DNA of 64,000 bases. Source: Asterochloris sp. CNOR1. Its lineage: Eukaryota; Chlorophyta; Trebouxiophyceae; Trebouxiales; Trebouxiaceae. How positions within the stretch are numbered: position 1 is the stretch's first letter; the number at the start of each line of letters is the position of its first letter. Of the stretch, positions 47,501-57,100 are shown in pieces. A model generated the notes under the pieces. It was not told where the DNA came from, did no database searches, and saw nothing but the letters and a program-made list of their open reading frames with translations. The position numbers were made by a program, and so were the translations under genes. The stretch covers positions 310,001 through 374,000 of the forward strand of contig OZ017751.1 in NCBI GenBank assembly GCA_963969365.1, read 5' to 3'.

Positions 47501-49149
47501 CATCACGTGCTCAAAGCTGGCTGTGTCTGCAGCACAGGATGGGGACCAGGCTTGAGCATCATGAGACACTGCACGGACTTCTTGCAGGAGATGCAAGCCC
47601 TGTCAGCTTACACCCTTCCCAACGGTAAAAGTTCTGCCTTTCAACAGAACAATCTTTGGATGCTGCAGCCTTACCAGTGTGAGCTGCTGGGTCAGCTACG
47701 CAGGCGCACTCTTTACCAAGCTGACAAAGTGTGCGCACCCTGCTCCAGCACTGCCATTGACCTGTCGCCTAGAATGTTTCTGCGCCTCAGCAGCAGCCAA
47801 TCTCACCTGCCTCAATGTGCAGAGCTCCTCCAGTGCTAGGCTGCTGGTCGGGTGCTTGTGCAAGTCATGACAAAGTGTCATGGTTCCACTTCGTTGCCCT
47901 TAGTGGTTTCTGCCTCCCGGCACAAGCCACCGCCTGCCTAGTGTAGGCAGCCTGCCGTATGCTGCTGGAGGTCAGTTCGTACCTTGAATATACCCTGTGG
48001 CCGCACTCTGACACAGATCAGGCTGAGCAGCAATCTGGAGTAGCCCTGCTGCCGTGGCTCACCTGCGTCGAAGTGTGGCCAGAGGTAATTTTCCAGGTAC
48101 TGGCTGATCTCCAGCAGCATGATACGCTTCAGCTTGGCTGGCTTCTGGCCCCCACCGCCTAGCTCCTGACTGTATATGTCGGTGACGATTTTAGGGTCAA
48201 AGGCTGGGAGCTCAACCTTGGGCCCCCCCTGCTGCACCTCAGGTGACCAGTTCCTGCGAGCTATCTTGGTCAGCTTGTCGTCCTGGATCTGTAGGGAAGC
48301 AGGGGAGGGCTGTGGGTGAGCAAGTATGCAGACGCTTTTGGAATGAACTGCTTAGGGCTCGATTCTCTGGCCACCTGGGGGCGCGTGGGGTGCCCAATAC
48401 TTGCAAGCACTATTGATCAGATTGTATTCTCGGATCTGCAGGTAAGCAGGGATAGGAGGTGGACAGGGACACAGACGCTCTTAGAATCAAATGAGAATGA
48501 GCTCAAGCTTCTGGCTCTTATGCTGAGCCTCTCTTGCAAGAACATTCCAGTGTCAGCACATTGTCATGAGTCTGCAGGTAAGCAAGGGAGAGCTGCGGAT
48601 GAGCAGGCCTACAGGCAGTCTGCTCATCCCAGCCCAGCTGCAAGCTGTGCAGGATAAGTTAGTAGCCAGCCAGATGTAACCATTTCTTGCGAGCTGGTTG
48701 GGGAGCTTGCCATCCTGGGTGACAGAGGAGCCAGCCATTGTGGCAGGCGCCCCTGGGTGACGCCGTGCTGGAGAGGCTGAGGTCAAGGTGTCAGGTGCAG
48801 AGGAGAGCAATCAGCTGCAGATGCAGGATTGCCACAAAGCTTCCAAACAGAGCAGCAGGCAGTTGCTTGTGTCAGGTACCACAGCAGACAAGCCAGACAG
48901 AGCGACAGAGCTGAGTCTTCACACCTCCTGAATAGTCAGCGAGGCGCCCATGGGCCTGTAAGCGGGTGTGGTCTGCTCATCAGCAGTGTTTGGCTCCTGG
49001 CCAGAAGGGCCCCGGCTGCCCTTGCCCCTGCCCCTGCCACGACCTCTGTGCCGTCCTCCCCTGCCACCCCTGGCAGGTCCATCTCGGCCAGAGCCTCTCC
49101 CCCCTCTGCCACCTCTGACAGTGCCCCTGGCAGGGCCCCTGCCCCTCAT
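32547..49149 (-). CDS. AQR: RNA helicase Aquarius / intron-binding protein IBP160
   Basis: SF1 helicase of the spliceosome that binds the intron upstream of the branch point and recruits the intron-binding complex. About 28 exons, ends mostly to within a few bases: 49149-48925, 48288-48063, 47526-47265, 47075-46953, 46608-46456, 45811-45587, 44768-44653, 44406-44247, 43769-43597, 43133-42982, 42576-42431, 42115-41911, 41362-41169, 40123-39959, 39624-39478, 39149-38993, 38400-38204, 37965-37857, 37607-37459, 37088-36896, 36636-36525, 36357-36286, 36018-35848, 35150-35013, 34395-34269, 33738-33637, 33432-33184, 32909-32547. About 1,600 residues (human 1,485). Landmarks: [47 protein letters not shown]; Walker [37 protein letters not shown]; motif [66 protein letters not shown]. 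Plants and animals have S-A or A-A where this has S-G in motif II. The N-terminus is Arg/Gly-rich and the C-terminus Gln/Ala-rich. Identity is certain. Confidence 0.97.
35358..35431. repeat. 37-bp tandem duplication in an AQR intron
   Basis: Two adjacent 37-bp copies beginning TTGCATACACACCTGCAG differ at about two positions. They lie in the intron upstream of the exon 35150-35013. Confidence 0.85.
38470..38740 (-). repeat. Decayed copies of the AQR Walker A exon start
   Basis: The functional exon begins at about 38400 ([19 protein letters not shown]). On the same strand just upstream lie a near-exact copy of its first 30 or so bases (about 38474-38505), a weaker one at about 38560-38600, and a third at about 38640-38700 that reads [18 protein letters not shown] after a CAG. 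The third copy has lost the P-loop residues. Confidence 0.75.
40109..40375 (-). repeat. Four-copy 66-67-bp repeat carrying the AQR exon 40123 acceptor
   Basis: The exon start GAGAACAACTTCAAGGC with its CTGCAG acceptor occurs four times, with exon-side starts at 40123, 40189, 40255 and 40322. The spacings are 66, 66 and 67 bp. On the coding strand the unit reads ENNFRATK...IPAAALLQ. The first three copies share one reading frame; the fourth is shifted by one base. Confidence 0.92.
41474..41587. repeat. 38-bp inverted repeat (hairpin) in an AQR intron
   Basis: Arms at 41474-41511 and 41550-41587 are complementary at 36 of 38 positions by hand count, around a 38-base loop. A shorter pair (TGCAGACAGTGCCCTTA near 41400 and its complement near 41510) is nested beside it. 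The site lies just upstream of the exon 41362-41169 acceptor. Confidence 0.88.
43811..43860. repeat. 18-bp tandem repeat in an AQR intron
   Basis: GCTGACTGGGCACAGCTT is present twice in tandem after a shortened first copy. It lies just upstream of the exon starting at about 43769. Confidence 0.9.
47959..48120. repeat. Inverted partial copy of AQR exon 2
   Basis: The plus strand from 47959 reads [18 protein letters not shown]. The neighbouring AQR exon on the minus strand, from 48120 downward, reads [18 protein letters not shown]. The two arms (about 47959-48020 and 48059-48120) match at about three quarters of positions by hand alignment, with a loop of about 40 bases. The copy lies in the intron directly downstream of the exon. 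Confidence 0.85.
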
Positions 49150-49536
49150 GCAGGGCCTGAGAGGCTTTCCTGCTCAGCAGATGAGCGCACGATCTGGTAG
49201 TGCAAGTCCAAGCTCAGGTATAGTAGATGTGAGGAAGCTGATGGCGACCAGGCTGCTGCCTGCAGGGTGCTGGGAGTTCTATGCAGAGAGCTGAACAACA
49301 CAGAAGGCAAATGTATTCTAGGTCGACATCAAGGTTCTCTTTACCGCTGGAAAGAGTGAGCACCTGATCGCTTGCCCATCCTCCGGAGGTAAGGGTTGAG
49401 CTGCAGCAGCGATAGATTTTACTGCTGGCCGAGGTCACCTCCTGAGGCACCTCAGGCCTGAAGCTTCAGGAGTGTTTCAGGGTGCATCAGGCGTGCCTAG
49501 ACAGGCCGCAGATTCCAAGTTAAGTTTGGCTCCAGC
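49150..49536. promoter_or_regulatory. Divergent promoter between AQR and the 49537 gene
   Basis: The inferred start codons are 387 bp apart and face away from each other, so both core promoters must lie here unless an undetected 5' exon exists. I see no clear TATA box and no repeated motif. Confidence 0.5.
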
Positions 49537-52500
49537 ATGGGCCTGCCCAAGAAACCTAAGGGCAGCAGCAAGAACAAGTTCAAGGGTGCCAAGGAGAAGG
49601 GTGGCCAGCTAAAGGAGCCCATGAAGCCCCAGATCACAGTGAGCGGTGCACTGCAAAGGGATGCACCATGCTGAGTGCTTGTGTTGATGAGACGAGTCCA
49701 GACATGCACAGCCAGCAGACAAAAGCAGTGACGCTGTGCACCATGCTGCGGCACGGCCTCGAAATCTTCACCCGCATTGCAGTGTCTTTCGGTTGGGCTA
49801 CAGAAGGCCAGCAAAGCACAGGCGTTCGAGTGTGCTGCAGCGTGATGCATGGGCCCCAGGTGTAGCCCAATCAGGGTTTGCCTCGGGATCATTGGCCCCA
49901 CTACAGCACGGCATGGTGCTGCTCCCAGGCAACTACCACACTCATCTCTGCTGCAGGAAGACCTCATGGAGCCCCAAGTGCTGCCCCAGGAGCGCATTGC
50001 CAAGGTCAGGCCCTTCTGGGAAACAGTCCCCCAGGAGGAGCGTCTGAACCTGCTCAGCATCCCTCTGAGTGAGCTCAAGCAGCGGGCAGCTGAAGTGGGC
50101 GCCCGGCAGCGCAAGGAGCAAGGTGGGCAGGCTGCTTCTCCGTGCGGCCTTGTAGTGCAGCAGTGGGGCAGCTCTAGAGATCTCTGGGAGGTCTCAACAG
50201 CTGGCAGCTGAAGGCCAGGCAGCACAAAGAGCAAGGTGGGCAGGCTGCCTTCTGGACTGGCGCCCTTTGGGGGCCAGGTGCAAGCAGCAGCTGCCCTCCG
50301 ACTGCGCTCTCAGCAGCACAGGCCATCTCTTGGCATGATTGCCCTGACGGAATGTTGTCAAGATTGAATGCAAGCTTAGGGCTGGCTGCACAGCAGCTGT
50401 ACGCTGTGCTTGGCATGTGGCTGGATTGCAGCTTCTAGGCCGGAATGCCAGGCTCAGCTCTGGGTGCTGGGGCCAGCCAGTGGTATCACGAGGCTGGAGC
50501 CTACCACTGCGGCTCCACCTGTGGTGGCCATGGTGTCTCTATGGCCAGGCACTTGCTGCTGCTGCTTCCCTCATCACAGTGTGCATGCTGCTGCAGCTGC
50601 TGAGCAGGCCGCCCGGCTGGCTGTTGGGCTGACCCCTCTGATTTACAAACCCGCTGTGGACGAGGTGGTCTCTGTAGGCATCCAGCGCCTGCAGGGGAAC
50701 AAAACCTGGAGGCTGTGGGTGTGGCCGCCGGCTGCCAAGAAGTTCGTCAACGAGAAGGAGTTCAGGTGAGGACAGCAACTTTGTGTACTATCAAAGAGCT
50801 GCAGGGGGTTCTGTTGAGCCTTTGAATGACATTGGAGGCCACTGGAGCCGTGGGTGACCTGCTGCTAGTTTGCATGTGTCTTCCAAAGGTCTGCAGGCAC
50901 AGAACATCACATCGGTGCGCACCTGCTGCCCTGTCAACCCCACTTGAAAGGCTGGCCTGATCCAGCCTTTCATTCAGCTGCGCTGCAGGCTGTGCATCGA
51001 GGAGGACTTCATTGATAAGAAGCTGCGCCACCTGCTGCCTCCCGACGAGGGAAGCTCAACTGAGAAGGCAGCAGAGCAGGAGCTGCGCCTGCGCACGTGA
51101 GCCTGCTGCACTGATTATGGGCACTTCCATTGCCGGTAATGGGCAGGGGGCAGCAGGGGTCAAGTAGCCAGCAGAGCAAGTGATGCACCTTCTTATGCAA
51201 ACTAAGTGCACACATGGGTTGGACCACCTGCAAGCGGGCCTTCACCTGAGTTCACCTCTAAAAGTTGCGATGCCGAGCGCCTTCGCGATGTCAGGTCCTT
51301 GCTGCATGTGTGCCATTGGTGCCTGTAGACTGCCAGTGAGGTTTTGCAGGCTGCCAGCACTGCTTGTTTGTGACCTCCTGCACTATCTTTTGGTTTACAG
51401 CTGCAGATGCCCAGAAATGCCCGAAGGCCTGCGCCGCTGAAGTGCATGCACGACATCAAACCCTTTGACAGCCCTCCTGCTTGACTTTCTGGGTTTGCCG
51501 AGCTCCTGCAGCGCGTGCACAACTTCACGGCCAGGTCACAACATCACAGCTCAAGATGCTCGCTCCCTGCTTGCAGGACTGAGCTGCTGAAGCGTGTGGA
51601 TGAACCCAGACGCCATCTGCATGAGCAGCAGGTGGCCCAGCAGAAGATGTGGCGGGTACAGCCCAGTGAGCGTGGCAGCCCTGAACCCCTGCAGAATCTA
51701 GTGCGCAGCTGCAACCTGAAGCTGATCCACATCATCATGCAGGCCTTGGAGATCGAGGAGGAGTACCTGTGAGTCCCAACCTGCTTAGTAACCTGTTGAA
51801 TTTTTGCAGGTAACATAGACAGGCTTTCCTTTCTAAGGCCAAGCTTCAAGCAAGTCGTTGCTTTGCACGAAAGGTCCTGAAGCATAGACAGGCTTTTCTG
51901 TCCAAGTGCAATTGTACAAGCAGCACATATACCTGTAGGGGCGTCTTCCACTCTTGCAGTGCAGATCAGCTGTTGAGTCCCCCAAGCAGCCCACAGGCTG
52001 CCTTGACATGCAGGTCCACGGCTCCAAACAGCCAGGACTGCTGTGTGAAGGAGCCATGCATTGCAGGATGTGGCTGGCTGTCTCTTTTAAAAGATGCACA
52101 TGTGCAGGCACAGGCTGTAGCTTGCTGATTAGAAGTTGGCTTTGCCTGCATGCTGAGCAGCAGCACCGTTGATTCCTTGAGCAGAAGCCATAAGCTAGCA
52201 GTCCCTTGCCTCAAAGGCAACCTCACCTGCTGGCCAAGTTCGAGGGTCTCCCAGCAACTCGGCCACCACAACAGGCCATGCACCTTTCTGGGCTGACTTC
52301 CTTGCTGACTTTCTGTGTGATCGGTCTGCAACATGCTGGCTGAGCACACGCCAGAGGCATGGAGCGCGGCATTGCTTGTTGCTGGTCTTTGTAGCGTCCA
52401 GCGCTGCCTCTTGCAGGGCGTGCATCATGTGCAGGCGTCATGCCGGGCTGCTCATCATACTGCTGGCAGAGCCCCCTGGTTGTTAGCCCCTCATTGCACC

Positions 52501-53688
52501 TCTTGCTGCAGGGTACGCACCTTCCATGAGCCTGTGGCAGCTGCCATCTGCGGGTGGATCCCCGAGCATATGCACGAGACCTCCCGCATGAAGCTGCTGT
52601 ATGAGGACATTCAGAAGCTACCAGTATCTAGGATTGCGCGCATTGCAGCATGGCTGACCAGACAGGTGGAGAGCCTGATCAGCGAGCCGTGTGCTGAGCC
52701 CAGGGAGGCAGAGCAAGAGGTGGGTTGGACTGGCCAAGTCGCATCTCAGGCCGCTTGTCACCACGACACCTAAGGAGGCAGTGGAGGGGCTGGCCACTGC
52801 TGCACCACCAGGGTTGCTGGGCCACAATTTTCACACAGAAGCCCACCCAAGAGGTGGTTGGGGCTGCCATGTCGTCCTACGAGCTCCCACAGGGCCGGCA
52901 TTTGCTTTGCAAGATCCTGAGCCCCAAGACGGGCACTTGTGCAAAGTAGGGCGCCGAGGAGGTTGGGCTGGGTCAAACCCAGCAGGGTTTTGTCTGCTGT
53001 CAAGCAGGCAACATGTTGAGGAGGCAGCTCTGAGTTGCTATTTGCATCAGATAGATTGGTGTTGTTTGAGCTGCATGCTGCCTGTGAGCCAGGGCAGGTT
53101 GTTTTACTACCTAGCAAACTACAGTGCTACTCTTGTGCTGGCAGGTCAGCTGTATGCTGCACAGCAGTCAGGACAGTGTCTGCTATGAGCTCTGGTGAGC
53201 AACCTGAGCTACTCATGCAGCCCATCTGACAGAGTAATCATTGCTGCAGAAGGTGGCCATTGATGTCGACCACGTCATTCTGCATGAGGACAGGGACTGC
53301 CTGCAGGTCAACCCCAGATGGCTGGAGCACCTTCAGGTGACCTACACTGTTTGTCACACGGTGGCCAGCCACCGAACCAGCAATGAATACCTATTCACCT
53401 TGCACAGGACCTAGAGGCCGCGGTTTCAGGTGACACCTTTTGGCTCAGGTGACACCTTTTGGCATGCCCCCTGCACAGACCCATCATGGTTTGTGTGTTG
53501 AGTCACATCCAAGGGCGCCCCTATTCAACGCTGCACTCACAACATTGACTGAAGTGCTCTTGCAGGGGCGCCTGTTGGACAAGGATGGGCACAGCCGCAA
53601 GGCTAAGGCTGGCGAAGACCCTCATAATATTGGCCTGAGCCTGGAGTACATCTTTGGCAGCTTTGTGTCCGCAAATGAGAGTGCTTGA
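49537..53688 (+). CDS. Uncharacterised algal protein with basic N-terminus
   Basis: Not recognised. Eight exons join in phase: 49537-49638, 49957-50122, 50597-50765, 50989-51096, 51577-51768, 52512-52719, 53250-53336, 53566-53688, giving 384 residues and ending at a TGA. The start MGLPKKPKGSSKNK is Lys-rich and could be a nuclear or nucleic-acid-binding tail. Next comes a helical stretch (ERIAKVRPFWETVPQEERL), then a segment with NKTWRLWVWPPAAKKFVNE, then RLCIEEDFIDKKL. I see no signal peptide, membrane segment or catalytic motif. No donor in the last exon clearly links it to the RING-encoding exons downstream. One weak donor (GTACAT inside the last exon) would do so in phase, so this may be the N-terminal half of the next gene. 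Confidence 0.6.
53426..53463. repeat. 19-bp perfect tandem duplication
   Basis: TCAGGTGACACCTTTTGGC is repeated twice head to tail in the intron between exons 53250-53336 and 53566-53688. Confidence 0.9.
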
Positions 53689-54138
53689 CGCCCAGCACTG
53701 CCTTGGTGAGCAGTCTTTGACCTTGTCACTCAAGCTCAGCTTTGATCTGCTGCTGAGCACCAGCCAGGGGTAGACTTGGCAGGGAAATGTTGCAACGCCA
53801 GCTCAACCACTGCATTTGCTAACTGTCTCATGAAGCACAGCGCTTGACTTGCCAAGAGGCTGCCCCCTTACTACATGCCTGCTTCTCAAGCTGCTTTGGC
53901 ATATCCCCCTGGAGTGCTTGTCATTTGACAGGCTAACAGCCCTGGCAAGGCCCAACATGGCCGACCTTGGCATGGATATTGTGCCTCTTGTCACTTAAGA
54001 AGTCTGGTAGTCTCACAATCACTGCAGGCTTGGTACCCCCAGCACCATGAAAGCTCACAACTAGCCTGGTAGCAACCGCCGCTGGCACCCTCAGACCGCT
54101 TGCAGTCCAGTAGGCTGACTGCCTCACATCCTCTGCAG
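53689..54138. other. Gap between the 49537 gene and the RING gene
   Basis: Either an intergenic spacer or an intron. I see no convincing exon and no obvious start codon for the downstream gene. Confidence 0.4.
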
Positions 54139-57100
54139 GCCCGTTTCCCCCCAGCGCAGTGGAGGCCCACGAGGACCTGGTGGCAGCACTGGAGGACATG
54201 CACGACTGGAGAACTTTCATGGCAAAGCCAAAGAGCTGCTGAAGGAGATACTGCAGACCCGCTCTGAGGCTGCGAGGCTAAGCCAGAAGAATGACATCAG
54301 GTGGCTCCCAGGCAGCTGAGGATCAGAGGCTGGTCCCCTCTCCGTGTGGGGCTCCTGGCCATGCCAGAGAAACAATGGGTGCAGCAATTGCTGAGTCAGG
54401 CTGTTGCTGCTGATCACAGACATAGCCAGCACTGCTTGACCTCTGTTAGGTGTTAGGAGATCAACAGTCAATGTGATCTCCAGGAGTTGACGCAAAGCAG
54501 AGCTGATCAGCTTATGAGCAGTCTACCCATCTTCGCTGCCCTGCAGGCCCAACCCCACTGCCTCACCCCCCAGGATCCTGCCCGGCCCCACGCTGAGGCG
54601 CGAGATCCTGCTGACGCATGCTAAGCTCAAAGAAATCTCTTATTACACGATCATTGGGGAGGTCCAGCTGCAAGAGCTGAAGAAAAAGCTGCGTCAGGTA
54701 GGAAGCCTAGGACATTGTTCCTGGGAACGTGCTGGGATGATGGGAAGCTTGCAGGCTGAACTTGTGGCCTTTGCTGAGACGCTGGGATTTCTTCAGGAAA
54801 TGCCCATGAGACCATTACTGGTGTCTGCACTGAGGTGCAGCAGGGGGGGGACCGTACCGTGTGCCAACCCTTGAACCCCCTTGCTAGATACGTCAGCAGA
54901 CCAGCTCCTGTCCACTAACACACAATGCATTGCAGGGCAAGCTCTGCTTTGACAGCCTTCAGGTCGACCCGCAGGTGACCCACTCATTGCTGCTGCTCAC
55001 AAGCAAGACCCTGAACCCGGGCGTGACCCATGCAGGGAGAGCATCGCTTTGACCGCCTGAAGCGCGATGTGGAGGATGTGAAGAACCAGCCGCGCGGGCC
55101 GGAGAATCCTGTCCCCACAGCTGCCGAGGGAAAGCGCCACCGTGCCCAGCTGGCAGATGACGCCAGCAAGGAGCAGCTGAAGGTCCAGACAGCCTTCAGG
55201 AAGCAAGGCGAGCATATGCAGGTAGGCCCTTGGTGTGCAGTGCTGCTCGCCCCCTGCTGTGGCAAGGTCATGCCACCCCTGAGGCATGCTTTGGAGGGAG
55301 ATGCTGGACATGAGCATCCAGGCAGCCATCAGGAGTAGATGGCATACCTGCAGGCCAAGGATCTGCGTGCCTGCAGGCTGCTGCCAGCTGGGCTTGTAGG
55401 GGGCAGTGCTTCACAGAATGCCTGCAGACAGTAGACTTGAGCATCTCACAGCATATTGCTCAGCAAGCAAGATGGAGGCTGACCTTGCAAGGGTCAGGTT
55501 AGTGTGGTGGCTCACAATATGGACTTCACCTGCAGCTCCTCGCAGGGCATCTGTGACTAGCGCCTAGCTGATGAAAGCCATCATCACACAGCTGTCAGCT
55601 CACAGGCCCGCCCATATGAGACACTGCAACACCCACTCTGTAGTTTGCACTTCATTAGCAATCACAGCTGAACCCCTCAGACACTGCTCTGCAGGGCATT
55701 TGTGACCAGCATCAGAGCAAGGAGCATGATAAGGCACTCATCGAGCACGAGATCTGGCGGCTGCAGGTACAGCTCTTGCTTGCCCATACCCCCTGTCCAG
55801 CATCTGCAGGCAGGCAGGCACCCCATGCTTTACACTTCACTGCCCTCTTTTGGGCAGTACAATGCCACCCAGAATTGTTCTCAGGCAGTGAAAGGACCTC
55901 TGCTCTTTGACCTGAGGTCTCCTTAGGCAGTCAGCAGTGTGCATCTCAGGCAGGCAGACACACTTCAACGACCCGCGTGCATGCTGCAAAGTAGCTGGCC
56001 CTGACTGGGGTGGATGCTAACCACACATGTTGAGTATGCAGGAGTGGCTAAAAAAGCTTACGATCATGACCTTCGACTGCAGAGTGGCCAGCACGCAGAC
56101 CGTGACTTGCTCTCTGCATGACAGCCCGTGAGTTGCTCTCTGCATGACAGCCATGGCTTCTCTTGGGGAAGCCACACTTGCTTATGCAGAGGCAGCCAGG
56201 GCTTGATTGAGTGTGACCTGATGCCATGCCACCTGGACGCTGGGGGTAGCCGGACAGCAGCATAACTGAGTCCTGACAACATGTGTGACACAGTCATCTC
56301 CTCTTACTCCAAGCTGCACCTGCCAGCACTGCGCGTTAACTGCCAAAGGCAGGCAATGCTGAAGTGTCCTGCAAGCCAACACACTAACCTGCTTTTTCTG
56401 CTGATGCCTTCTGCTGTACCCTTTCAAGAGGCTCCTTTGCCCATCTTGCTGACCTGAACTCCAAACGAGTGCTGTGCAGGACATATGCCGCCAGCTGGGC
56501 GAGGCAAGTGACATGCAAAACATGCGCCGCCAGCTGTACAGCAAAGACCATGACATCGACTTCGTCAAGTGCACTCAGGTGCAGCTAAAGGACACCGAAA
56601 AGAGGATAGGGGAAGGGCGGTCCGTCCTGTTGCATCTGCAGAACCAGCTGATAGACGTGGCCTGCGACGACCCTGGGGCAGCCATTGTCATGCCGGTGGC
56701 GCTGCCCATCTTGCAGGTGGGCTATGCCTGTATTGGTGAGCTTTGTGTGGGAGACTCGATGCGACCATGCCTTGGGGGGTCCCCAAGGCTGGTGGTGTGC
56801 CCCATCTACCCTGGGCTCAGTGCATTGCAAGGCTCTTTTGCAGGGCCTAAACTTTTTGAGGTGCTGTGGTGTGCTACACTCTGGTGCCTGAGGGCACCGT
56901 GAGGGCGCAATCTGCTGGCCGGTGTGAGCTGCAGCAGCCATGTACACCAGTTAGTGACCCTGCCCCTTCCTCTGCTGCAGGAGCGCTTGTTGGGCAAGGC
57001 CATGGCTTTTGCTGATGAGAAGGCGCGCGAGATCATCGAGATGGAGGTGGGCAGCAGAGCCACGCCTGAGGCACATGTTGCAAAGCCAAAGGCTCATCTC

